DNA of 64,000 nucleotides, taken from Flavobacteriales bacterium. Lineage in GTDB: Bacteria > Bacteroidota > Bacteroidia > NS11-12g > UBA9320. Position 1 is the stretch's first letter. Each line of letters begins with the position of its first letter. The position numbers were made by a program, and so were the translations under genes. Shown here in pieces: positions 17,002-26,300 of this stretch. Below the pieces are notes generated by a model. That model ran no database searches and was not told the DNA's origin. It was given only the letters and a program-made list of their open reading frames with translations. The DNA is taken from the NCBI GenBank assembly GCA_020635435.1, contig JACJZU010000003.1:434001-498000 (forward strand). The letters are read 5' to 3'.

Positions 17002-18696
17002 TCAATGGCGAAATACGTAATAACCTCCTCCGGAAAATTCGAGGGTGAGCCCGTTCAATTCGTCAAGTTCTTTGCGCTTCCTGGTCTGACAAACAAATAG
17101 AACCGGTCTGTCGACTGAATCGCTCAACAAATAGTTGAATTCCAATGCACTGAGTTCCTTCCTTTCCGCATCTCCCAATTCGATTGGGCCACGCACTCCA
17201 CGTTCTTTATAGTACCCCTGTCTGATGCGGTACAGTCCATCCTTTTCGTCCATAGGCCGCATGTCGGTATAGAAATAATGTGCGTAGGTTTTAAAGCGAT
17301 AGGTATGTACATATACATCCTTCCCTTTGATCTGATCATAGAATCGGATGATACTGCCCTGCGTATGCGCTTCAACCGCCGGAACCACCGCAATACTGAA
17401 CAATGCGATGAACAATGCATTCAGTCCCAGTCCGGATAGCACGATCGAACTATTACCAGTTCGTAAACCCAGGATAATGCACACCAAACCAATCAGAAAC
17501 AGGATCGAAACCATCCATTCGTAACCTGTCCAGATCGAAGGCGCCAGTAAATTCTCCATGGCAAAGGGGTCGTGGATCTTATTGCCATAACGTTGCACAA
17601 TTCTTGGAGCATTAGCCCCTATTACCGGTAAAACTATGAACACAAGGTTTAAAACCGTCCCGATCAATGCGAGTAGTAGGGTTATAAGTCCGGAGAATCG
17701 CACCTTTCTTTCAAACAGGAGTTGAATGCGCTCTGCCGCCAGGAAAGTGAGCGGTAGATAACACATGGAACTGTAATGAACGATCTTGGTCGTGACTGCA
17801 GAAAACAAGAGCAGCACGGTCCAGAACAGTACCTGCATCCATTTCCTGAATTCGGTTTCGGAACCGCTCCCCGAGCCTATAAATGCCAGGATGGATGCGG
17901 GAAAGCATAAAAACAGCAAAACAATGAAATGATAATAGAACGGTTGCCCATGAGAGGCTACCGGATTCAATAACAGATCGAGCTGATAGTTCATGAAGGA
18001 GGTGATGAACCCAAATCCATGATTATAGAGCAATGGGCCTAACCACATACCAATAATCATCAATGTACAAAACATACCGGTCAGAACATCCTTCCAATTG
18101 AACAAGATCTGCCTTTTTATAAGGAGGAGAACCAGGGCGCTTAAACAGACGATCAGGATGGCAACCGGACCTTTTGTGAGTACCGCAAGTCCTAGGAACA
18201 CCCCGGCTATTGCCGATTGACGAACAGATCCATGACCTTTGTGGAGCAGATATACGCGGTAATAAGCCAGAAAAATGAACAGATTGAACCAGGGATCGAT
18301 GATGCCGCTCCGGAAGTAGAAATGGGGGGCGATGCATCCCAGGTAAAGTGCAATCCACCACACACCGGTTCGCCGCATTCCCTCCCTGGCGCTGATCCAC
18401 CAGATCGCGTTCAGAGTTGCCAAACCGGCCAGGGCATTGGGCAAACGCGCAGCGAACTCCCCCACCCCGAACAGTTTCATACAGAGGGCCTGCAGCCAAA
18501 TGAACAGAGGCGGTTTTTCCCAAAACGACTCAAAATTGATGGTCACATTCCACCAAGAACCTGTTAAGAGCATCTCCCGTGCTGATTCGGCAAAATTGAT
18601 CTCATCCCAATCGAATAAATGCACTGCACCCAGTCCCGGTACAAACCACAGAAGAGCCAGAGCCGAAATTATGAAGTGCTCATGAGACCTTTTCAT
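17002..18696 (-). CDS. ArnT-like family 39/83 glycosyltransferase
   Basis: 564 residues with about 11-12 membrane segments. The first periplasmic loop holds the GT-C signature LFDWDEINFAESAREM (DE catalytic pair near 30-31) and FWEKPPLFIW (EKPP, near 60), both typical of ArnT/PMT enzymes that use undecaprenyl-phosphate sugars. The C-terminal 110 residues form a soluble domain. It probably transfers a sugar to lipid A or another envelope acceptor; donor and acceptor are not deducible. Its start overlaps the end of the PAP2 phosphatase gene by 17 nt, a coupling that fits lipid-carrier or lipid-A phosphate chemistry. Confidence 0.85.
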   Translation of the reverse strand: MKRSHEHFIISALALLWFVPGLGAVHLFDWDEINFAESAREMLLTGSWWNVTINFESFWEKPPLFIWLQALCMKLFGVGEFAARLPNALAGLATLNAIWWISAREGMRRTGVWWIALYLGCIAPHFYFRSGIIDPWFNLFIFLAYYRVYLLHKGHGSVRQSAIAGVFLGLAVLTKGPVAILIVCLSALVLLLIKRQILFNWKDVLTGMFCTLMIIGMWLGPLLYNHGFGFITSFMNYQLDLLLNPVASHGQPFYYHFIVLLFLCFPASILAFIGSGSGSETEFRKWMQVLFWTVLLLFSAVTTKIVHYSSMCYLPLTFLAAERIQLLFERKVRFSGLITLLLALIGTVLNLVFIVLPVIGANAPRIVQRYGNKIHDPFAMENLLAPSIWTGYEWMVSILFLIGLVCIILGLRTGNSSIVLSGLGLNALFIALFSIAVVPAVEAHTQGSIIRFYDQIKGKDVYVHTYRFKTYAHYFYTDMRPMDEKDGLYRIRQGYYKERGVRGPIELGDAERKELSALEFNYLLSDSVDRPVLFVCQTRKRKELDELNGLTLEFSGGGYYVFRH

Positions 18697-19354
18697 TTCG
18701 CTTGAGCACCATTCGGTTCAATCTGGAGTCAGCAGCGATCATGCGGTTCATAACCACATAGATGGCACTTACCAGGACAACACCCAATATACTGCCGGCA
18801 ACTGTATCCATCACAAAATGCTGCATGAGGTATACACGAGAAAAAGCCACCCCCACCGCCAAAACAAGAGAAACGGCTTGCAGATCGAACCGACGTGTTG
18901 ATAATGCAGATGAAAAGAAAAATGTGAATGCTGCCGCTGTGTGGCCGGATGGGAAACTGTGTTTTCGATTCAAATGGTAATCCGGCCTGAAATCACTTAA
19001 AATACCCAATCGTTCAAAGAACACGATCGGCCGTTCAGCATCCTGAAAGATCTTGAACTTAAATATATATATGAGCCCGACCATGATCAATGTGGCACTG
19101 ATCAAAGTGAGTAAGTGCCTCCAATTGCCAATCAGGATGATCATAACAGCTGAAAGCAGAAATCCCTGATACTCGCCCAATCTGGTGATGACGAGGAATA
19201 ATTCATCGAGCCAATCGATGCGCATATAGTGCAGAGCGAGCACGAGATCCCCTTTGGAATTGAATAATTGAAGGACAAGGGCAGTTAACAAAGCAACGAG
19301 CCAGGCAAGGTATAACTTGCGGTGTGATTGAAATACAGTGCTTTCAGCCAACAT
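18680..19354 (-). CDS. PAP2-family membrane phosphatase
   Basis: 224 residues with about six membrane segments. The three phosphatase motifs are intact: KxxxxxxRP in KFKIFQDAERP (near 107-117), PSGH in FPSGHTAA (near 146), and SRxxxxxHxxxD in SRVYLMQHFVMD (near 180-192). Possible roles are undecaprenyl-pyrophosphate recycling or lipid A dephosphorylation. Overlap with the ArnT-like gene suggests the two act in one envelope-modification step, for example phosphate removal followed by sugar addition (inference). It is divergent from the START-like gene at 19430. Confidence 0.87.
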   Translation of the reverse strand: MLAESTVFQSHRKLYLAWLVALLTALVLQLFNSKGDLVLALHYMRIDWLDELFLVITRLGEYQGFLLSAVMIILIGNWRHLLTLISATLIMVGLIYIFKFKIFQDAERPIVFFERLGILSDFRPDYHLNRKHSFPSGHTAAAFTFFFSSALSTRRFDLQAVSLVLAVGVAFSRVYLMQHFVMDTVAGSILGVVLVSAIYVVMNRMIAADSRLNRMVLKRNEKVS

Positions 19355-19429
19355 TGATGCGGTAAAAATAATGGGCTTTACACTTTTTATTTTCTCAAAT
19401 TGTCTTTAATTTGAAGTTCTGAAGAATAT

Positions 19430-19810
19430 ATGTCGCAACGGGAAAAATTAGTGATGGAGTTTTTAGTGAGTTCTTCACCTAATATTCTCTTCAATTATAT
19501 CTCAACTCCTTCCGGTTTACTCGAGTGGTTCGCCGATAATGTGAATGTGAAGGGCAAGATCTACAAATTCATTTGGGAAGGTGAGGAAACTCCGGCCGAA
19601 TTGATCCGCAAAGTTCAAGGGAAATCAGTCCGCTTTCATTTCCTGGATTCCGCCGATGAGGAGTACCTGGAAATGGAGATCAGTAAAGATGAACTAACCG
19701 GTGATATCGCATTGGTGGTAACGGATTGGTGCGACGATGATGAGATCGAGGAAACTCAACTTCTCTGGGAAAGTCAGGTTCAGAATCTCAGAACAGTCCT
19801 CGGTGTGTAA
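19430..19810 (+). CDS. START-like domain protein of Bacteroidota
   Basis: 126 residues matching the compact START/AHSA1-like family found next to housekeeping genes in Bacteroidota: MEFLVSSSPNILFNYISTPSGLLEWFAD at the start, FIWEG in the middle and a very acidic C-terminal part (TDWCDDDEIEE). It is cytoplasmic, with no signal peptide. Family members have no firm biochemical function. It is monocistronic, with a convergent neighbour 13 nt downstream. Confidence 0.8.
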   Translation: MSQREKLVMEFLVSSSPNILFNYISTPSGLLEWFADNVNVKGKIYKFIWEGEETPAELIRKVQGKSVRFHFLDSADEEYLEMEISKDELTGDIALVVTDWCDDDEIEETQLLWESQVQNLRTVLGV

Positions 19811-19823
19811 CGCGAAATAAACG

Positions 19824-20354
19824 TCAATACCGCTCGTCCACCGTCTTTTTCTCCGATTTCAGATCATCCCAAACACCACCTGCTTTGCGGAACATCATAT
19901 CGAATACCCCGCCAATGTTTCGCATGAACGAATTGTTGTAGGTGTACAAACTCAATTCAAATTCTTTCAGTTTTCCGGTGTTTTGAGTTGTGATCAAACA
20001 AGCTTCGATTTCCTTCCTCCTGGCATTTAGGCTCCTATGCAAGGCATACGCGCCCTTGATCCGATCGTTCTCCATTTCCTGCATTTCCCCGGCACTAAAT
20101 CGGCCTCGGAGGTCTTCAGCAATAATTTGCACAATGCAATCGCAGCTATACGGGTCATTTTCGTTCGTACAATAGATCTTTTCAAGCTCCTTCAGTGAAA
20201 AATAATTTCGCTCGAAAGGTCCAATGCCTTTTTGGTAAGCAAACAGTACCAAGGCCATCCCGATCAGAAGTATTCCGAGAATTTTGGCTAATAACCTTAC
20301 GGCAAATCGAAGGAGTAGAAAACCGAGCAAACTGAACAGCAGAATCTTCAGCAT
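19824..20354 (-). CDS. Uncharacterised membrane-anchored protein
   Basis: 176 residues that I do not recognise. Two closely spaced hydrophobic stretches (about 3-19 and 22-43) form a membrane anchor, followed by a soluble charged part with a CTNENDPYSCDC cluster (three Cys within 12 residues, about 62-73), probably outside the inner membrane. The rest is predicted helical. The gene begins 8 nt after the stop of the PKD/type B protein gene upstream on the same strand, so they are likely co-transcribed. Confidence 0.65.
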   Translation of the reverse strand: MLKILLFSLLGFLLLRFAVRLLAKILGILLIGMALVLFAYQKGIGPFERNYFSLKELEKIYCTNENDPYSCDCIVQIIAEDLRGRFSAGEMQEMENDRIKGAYALHRSLNARRKEIEACLITTQNTGKLKEFELSLYTYNNSFMRNIGGVFDMMFRKAGGVWDDLKSEKKTVDERY

Positions 20355-20362
20355 TCCAGATC

Positions 20363-22771
20363 TTAATCCCGGATGAGTGTTATGGTATTTGTGTAGAAGA
20401 GCTCCTCTCCGGTACTTTTATTCGTAATGAAGTAACGGGCGAAGTATGTTCCTGATGGGTAATTCTTGTGGTTGAATTCGGAAGTTCCCCTCCAGCAATC
20501 GTAGGAATCCGCACTTTGAAACACCTTCTCCCCCCATCGGTTATAGATCTCCATCTTCACCGAGTAACAATCGCGGTCGATCCCCCCCAGTTCAAAACAA
20601 TCATTTATACCGTCACGGCCGGGTGTAAAAACGTTCGGAATGATCAAACCGCTGAGGTCGCTTCGGTCCAATTCGGCGGTTAGTACATAGGTAACCGGAC
20701 AAATCGATGCAGAATCTGCCGTTAAGGCAATTTGAATGCGCTGAGGACTGTCAAAATTCCAGCTTGGTTCTTTTACGTGCGACCGAACATTTGTACCGAT
20801 CTCCCAGGTGTAATCGGAAGCATTTGTACTGTAGTTGTGCAATTGCATATCCCCGGTGCATGGATTGTAATCATAATCGAAATAGACTCCAGGCCTTGTT
20901 TTAGTGCGAATGGTATAAAAGGCCGAATCGATCAGGTTGCAGGAGAGGCTATCCCGAATGATGTGTTTCAACACGAAGGTGCCGCTTGAATCATATCGGT
21001 AACTCTTTATGATCGTATCACTGAAGCGATTGCCATCCCCAAAATCCCAATCGTGCCTGTCGTATTTGGTGCGTTGATAGGATAGGAACACATCGAGTGG
21101 CAAACAACCGCTCAGTGGTTTGATATTCAGTTTGGCATCCAGGGTCGGGATGATCACGATCGGGATGAATTTATCGATGGAGTCGACACAATTCGGGGAG
21201 CGCGCAATTAAGCGTATGCGGTAATTCCCGTCTTTGGCGAATTCCAGCGTGGGATTGGCGTCGTAGGATGTGTCCGGAGGCGTGGCGAATACTTTCCAAT
21301 GGTATGTATTCGAATTGGTACTGCGGTTCTCGAATTCAACCAACCCGTCGCATAGTGTTTCGCCCTTGACGAAATCGGCATCGGGCTGTGGAAACACATG
21401 GATCACCTGCTCCGCCGCATCATTGATATTGCATTTAGAAGAGTCGGTAATGGTCAGTTTCAGTCTGTAAACCCCGGGATTGGTGTAGATATGCGCACCG
21501 GGATCGCTATTCACCAATTGCGGCGAACCGTCGCCAAACTCCCAAACCCAGTATGGTGTTGGATCGCTCGTATTTTGAATGTTCACACGGATCGGTCCGC
21601 AGGCGGAATCCGGATCGGCACTGATGCGGGCATGAATGGAATCGGCCAAGATCACATGGACGTAGTTATAGAATGAATCTTTGCAGCTACCGTTGCTCAC
21701 TACAAGTTGTACTTTGTAAGTGCCGCTCTGCTGGTAATACCAACTCGGTTGCATTTTATTGGAAGTGTCCCAATCGACACCATCTAAACCAAAATCCCAA
21801 TGATAGCTGAGCGCACTCTTGCTGAGGTCCTTGAACCGTGCACTGTCGTTACAAACCCGTTGAGGAGCTAAAAAATTGGCCTGAGTGGCAAGATTGCAAT
21901 CGAATACGTTGAACTGATAATCGCGAAGAACTTCTCCGATCAGAACACCATTGCGGTATTCCTGCACGCGGATCCCCACCACAAACTGTCCGGTTTTGTC
22001 GGGCGTTACGCGCAGTTCTCCGGTTTTAGGATCGATCTGGATCTGCACGGTTCCTCCCATCAAATTCTTTATGGTGTATGGATTGGCCAAAACGCAGGTC
22101 TGGTATGGAGGTGCTTGTGGAGTCGAAGGTCGTGGACTGGTTCGGCTTGCGCCATGATAGGGTACTACCAGCGAGTAAACCAGTGAGTCGCCATCCGTAT
22201 CGGTTGCGCTGTGGTCAAATACAAGCGGTGCGTCGTTACACAGGAAATTCGGAGGGAGTTTTCGGTAGATCGGGGAACTATTTACCGAAATGTCTGTAGT
22301 AGCGGGGATGGTAGTCGTGTATGTCGCACCAAGCGCTTCTGGGTTGAGGAGGTTGTTGATCGTTCCGTTTCGGCAGCAGCGCTGGAATGTGAGAATAATG
22401 CCGTGGTCGGACGGGTTCAGGTCCTTTTCGAATTGATAGGTGTACTCATCGACACAGGCACTGGGTTGATTGGTAACACAACTATAGTTTGTTTCACGCA
22501 CCCGGTTTGGCCCGGTACGGGTGATCTCGTCAACCCCAATAAGTTGATTGGTGAGGGCATTGTAATAGGCTATGAATGCCGTGCGATCGGTATTAATAGC
22601 GCTTTGCTCCCCATTCTCGCAATCGATGTAGAGCTTCATCGTGATGCGATACCTGTTTCTGGCAATGTACTCGTAATAGATCTCCCCTCCTGCAATGTGT
22701 GTGGCCCAAATGGGAAAACTGCCGAGCAGGCTCAAAAGGAAAAGTGCAATACGCAGCGTTGCCGATCTCAT
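20363..22771 (-). CDS. Large PKD-repeat protein with gliding-type (type B) T9SS C-terminus
   Basis: 802 residues, secreted (signal peptide to about residue 23, mature end THIAGGEIYYEYI). The N-terminal domain THIAGGE...YRITMKLYIDC is conserved in many Bacteroidota surface proteins. PKD-like domains follow (YHWDFG, WVWEFGDG, HDWDFGDGN around residues 340-610). The C-terminus is the gliding-motility-associated type B sorting domain: IPNVFTPGRDGINDCFE, YNRWGEKVFQS, YPSGTYFARYFI. It is exported by T9SS and presented at the surface, probably in adhesion. It lies directly downstream of an 18-bp palindrome. The small membrane protein gene at 19824 follows after 8 nt. Confidence 0.88.
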   Translation of the reverse strand: MRSATLRIALFLLSLLGSFPIWATHIAGGEIYYEYIARNRYRITMKLYIDCENGEQSAINTDRTAFIAYYNALTNQLIGVDEITRTGPNRVRETNYSCVTNQPSACVDEYTYQFEKDLNPSDHGIILTFQRCCRNGTINNLLNPEALGATYTTTIPATTDISVNSSPIYRKLPPNFLCNDAPLVFDHSATDTDGDSLVYSLVVPYHGASRTSPRPSTPQAPPYQTCVLANPYTIKNLMGGTVQIQIDPKTGELRVTPDKTGQFVVGIRVQEYRNGVLIGEVLRDYQFNVFDCNLATQANFLAPQRVCNDSARFKDLSKSALSYHWDFGLDGVDWDTSNKMQPSWYYQQSGTYKVQLVVSNGSCKDSFYNYVHVILADSIHARISADPDSACGPIRVNIQNTSDPTPYWVWEFGDGSPQLVNSDPGAHIYTNPGVYRLKLTITDSSKCNINDAAEQVIHVFPQPDADFVKGETLCDGLVEFENRSTNSNTYHWKVFATPPDTSYDANPTLEFAKDGNYRIRLIARSPNCVDSIDKFIPIVIIPTLDAKLNIKPLSGCLPLDVFLSYQRTKYDRHDWDFGDGNRFSDTIIKSYRYDSSGTFVLKHIIRDSLSCNLIDSAFYTIRTKTRPGVYFDYDYNPCTGDMQLHNYSTNASDYTWEIGTNVRSHVKEPSWNFDSPQRIQIALTADSASICPVTYVLTAELDRSDLSGLIIPNVFTPGRDGINDCFELGGIDRDCYSVKMEIYNRWGEKVFQSADSYDCWRGTSEFNHKNYPSGTYFARYFITNKSTGEELFYTNTITLIRD

Positions 22772-22774
22772 TGA

Positions 22775-22792
22775 TGAGGTAAAATTACCTCA
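22775..22792. promoter_or_regulatory. 18-bp palindrome at the start of the PKD protein gene
   Basis: TGAGGTAA-AA-TTACCTCA, perfect 8-bp arms around a 2-nt centre, ending 3 nt before the ATG of the gene at 22771 on the minus strand. Size and position suit a dimeric repressor site. No regulator gene is nearby. Confidence 0.4.
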
Positions 22793-22852
22793 AATCAATA
22801 CACGGACAGAACGCGGAGCAGGAATATTACCGAAAAGAAATAAACCGGATGT

Positions 22853-23392
22853 TCATATTTTCAGCCACTTCACGGCATGCATTTCCCTTCCGGATGGGTC
22901 GTAGAAATACAACAGATAATAGCCGGTTGCAAGATCCTGCACCGGCAACCGGATCGTTCGCTCTGCTCCCGCTTTCAGATCGATCTGCTTCTCCCAGAAG
23001 ACCTTGCCGTTCAGGTCGGTTATCTTCAAAGTCAATTGCACATCGACCGGACTCACAATTCGAAGCTGCGCCAGCTCTGTAACCGGGTTGGGATAGAATG
23101 TGTAAGTTATATCCACAACCTCCGAAGCAGATTGAAGAGAATCGGGTTGCTCGAATCCCTGGGTGAGTGCAAAAGCGCCGGAAATCATGGTTTCCACAAC
23201 CGTCTCCCCTGTTTGAAAGTTCAGAAGTACGGCACTATCGGACCGGTAATGTGTTCCCCCTCCCGAGCCGATCACTTGTCTCTCCAACGATTGGGCGGAC
23301 AAAGAGCTGAGCGTGAGCGTTAACAAGAACATGCCACTCAGCATGATACGGACGCACCTTAAGTACAATTGAAATCTGGTTCTGTTTATCAT
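22853..23392 (-). CDS. Small secreted protein with T9SS type A sorting domain
   Basis: 179 residues. The start at 23392 overlaps the stop of the giant fibre gene (ATGA at 23389-23392), which supports it over an internal Met at 17. A signal peptide ends near SLSAQ (about 33). A short region with VIGSGGGTHYRSDSAVLLNFQTGE and TQGFEQP is often seen just before type A sorting domains. The C-terminal domain is YTFYPNPVTELAQLRI, then LKITDLNGKVFW and DLATGYYLLYFYD. The mature cargo part is only about 50 residues, so the protein is almost entirely a sorting/anchor module. Coupling to the fibre gene suggests it helps display or attach the fibre (inference). Confidence 0.85.
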   Translation of the reverse strand: MINRTRFQLYLRCVRIMLSGMFLLTLTLSSLSAQSLERQVIGSGGGTHYRSDSAVLLNFQTGETVVETMISGAFALTQGFEQPDSLQSASEVVDITYTFYPNPVTELAQLRIVSPVDVQLTLKITDLNGKVFWEKQIDLKAGAERTIRLPVQDLATGYYLLYFYDPSGREMHAVKWLKI

Positions 23393-26300
23393 CTCAATTC
23401 CAATTCAGCGACCCGGGCTTCAAGTTTTTCAATAATGGCCTGTTGTTCCTGTATGGCCTTGGTGAGAACCGGTATGAGTTTGACGTAATCCACACCGTAA
23501 AGATCCTTATTGACATTTTCAGGTTCAGAAACAGCCTCTGGAACGATCTGAATGAGCTCTTGGGCTATGAATCCGATTGTCTTCTCACCCGATTCTGCCA
23601 GGTACGCCTTTCCACTCAGAGTATCCAGGGGCAATCCATCGACGTATTCGCTATTGTGTTGAAAATAGGAATGCGGCTTCAGTTGCATCACTGTGGATAA
23701 CCCGTAGTGCATTTCGTCGATCTCGGATTTCAGTCGGCCATCCGAATACACTACCCACGATTCGGCTCTGGCCCTACCGATACTCATTGTGGATGAGTTT
23801 GGCAATTCGAGCATAAAAGCCGGTGCCGTCACTGAGTTGAGACCGATCTGACCACCCCGTTCCATAGTGAGCATAGGTGTTGAAGTACGGGTTCCGTTTG
23901 AACGTTCGAAGAAGGACAGGTTATTATCGCCCCCGTCATAGAATATCTCCACGCCGTAATCGAACTCATCGTCTTCTGCCAAAGCGATCATGGCATCTTC
24001 CCCATTGACTGTGGTTTGCGGAGCCACGATCAATGAACCCACCGACGAATTGCTCACAATATGCAGATTTGCTTCGGGGCTATTGGTTCCCAGGCCGGTA
24101 TTCCCATTCTGCAAAACTACCATGGCATTGGAACGGCTCGTTGTGCTCGTGCCATTTCCAATGGTGAAGAGGCGGGAACCTCCGTTGTATGTGGCGGTGA
24201 GGGTAGTTGTGGTGTCGTTGAAAGTTCCCACCACCGTTTCGCCATAATGACGGGTAATGTTCCCATAACCCAAAACGAAAGAGATGGCAGCTCTTGAAGT
24301 ATTCTGGCGTCCCAATAAATAGGATGAGCTTCCGATCACTTTATTGAAATAGCCAATTCCCATGGAATAATTTCGGGATACGGTATTGCTCACCCCCAAT
24401 GCACCACTGTACGAGTCGTTAACAAGGTTAAATGAGCCAAGGGCAACTGCATGAGTCGCGGTTACGGCATTATACCAACCCATGGTTGCACCTCGCGTTA
24501 CGGCCACCGTATTATCGGAACCGATCGCCGTACTGTATGAACCGCTCAAAATGTTGTTGTAACCTGTCACCAAACTATTGCTACCGGAGATCTGATTGGA
24601 GCTACCGGCAACAAATTGGTTTTGACCGTCGATCGTGTTCGAGAATCCAAACCCGGCATTGTAACTACCGGAAACTTCCTGTAACCTGCCTGCAATCAGA
24701 CTGTAGGTTGCGCTCACGGTGTTGCGATATCCAAAGGCTGCACTGTTTCGACCACTTACCTCCATGCGTTCACCGGAACTGAAGGCATAAGGACCTTCAA
24801 CATGCACATATCTTCCGAAGGAAACTGAGAGGGAGTCTCCGGCCATTCCATTCAAACCGTGCACGAAGGATCCAACTCCGCTGGCGGTATCTATGTAGCC
24901 TGTTGAACGGCTGTAAATGCCGGTAGCCCGATTCAAATAACCAAATGCTTCGGAATAATGACCCGATGCAAGTGTTTGGTAACCCGAAGAAGCAGACATA
25001 TAGCCGCTGCTCTTCGATTCGAAGCCCATTGCTATTGCGTAATCGGCCAAAGCAGTATCACCCTGACCTATAGCTCGGGAATAGGCAGATCCCGCGTAAC
25101 AACGGAAGCCTTCCGTATAGCTGCGCAAACCATGTGATCTGTTCAAATAACCAAATGAGATCGCGGCATGCCCGGTTACCCGACTTTCCTCTCCGAAAAC
25201 GAAGGCGTACTGCGTTTCGGAGTGATTGGTTCGACCGAATGCAAATGAATATTGTTCGTCGACAACCACATTGTTACCAAAGGCCAAACTGAAATATGCC
25301 ACATCGCTGATCGTATCCTGATAACCGAAGGCCAAAGCCGCATAGCCCCCGTTCAGAACCTGGAACCCATGACTCATTCCAAAATCGTCAGTACTTGCCG
25401 AAAAATATCCATTGGCTACGGAATAACTGGAACTGGCCCTGGACCGGTAGCCCTCGGCCTTTGAATACAAACCCGTTGCCCGGGTCTCGTACCCCGTTGC
25501 CAAACTGTAATTACCCTGTGCAACTGCTTTATAACCAAAAGCCCGTGTGAATTGTCCGGTAGCGGAATCGCGGTCTCCTATTGCGAGTGCGTAGTTATCC
25601 GAGGCCAGATTTCCGTAACCCACGGTCATACCTCTGAATCCGGATGATGTATTTTGATAGCCCATAGAGATTGCGGCATACCCGGAAAGGTTCAGCTCTT
25701 CACCGATCCCAATGGAGTAATTATTTGTAGAACGAACCTGTCTGCCTATAGCAAGACTGTAACTACCAGATGCCAAGCTGCTTAATCCATGTGCGAAGGC
25801 GTATGCACCACTTGCTGTATCTCTTTGCCCAAATGCATACGTCCAGGAATTCGTGGCAACCGTGAGGTAGCCGATTGAAGACGCATGATCGCCTGCTGCA
25901 ATAACCTGATTCCCTCGGGCATAGGAATGTCCAAACGTAGCCTTGCTGGCATTTCCGATCGCGAGACTATGCAAGGCACTTGATAGGTTCTTATATCCCA
26001 TCGCATATGCATAGGTTCCCGTTGCCGAATCGAGCTGCCCGATACTCTGTGCATAGGGTTGTGATGCAAAGCAATTGAGACCGAACGTGTATGTGTTTGT
26101 GTTTGTGGATTTATTTCCCCATCCAAAAGCCAGTGCATAGCTTCCGGAAGCAATAGAATTCTGTCCGATAGCCATGGCGTAGGAAGCTGAGGAAGTATTT
26201 TGATTACCTATTCCAATACCATAGGACGACTGAACAATGTTTCGATTCCCCAAAGCAACACCCGCATGACCAGCTACCAGATTATCGAAACCACTGGCCA

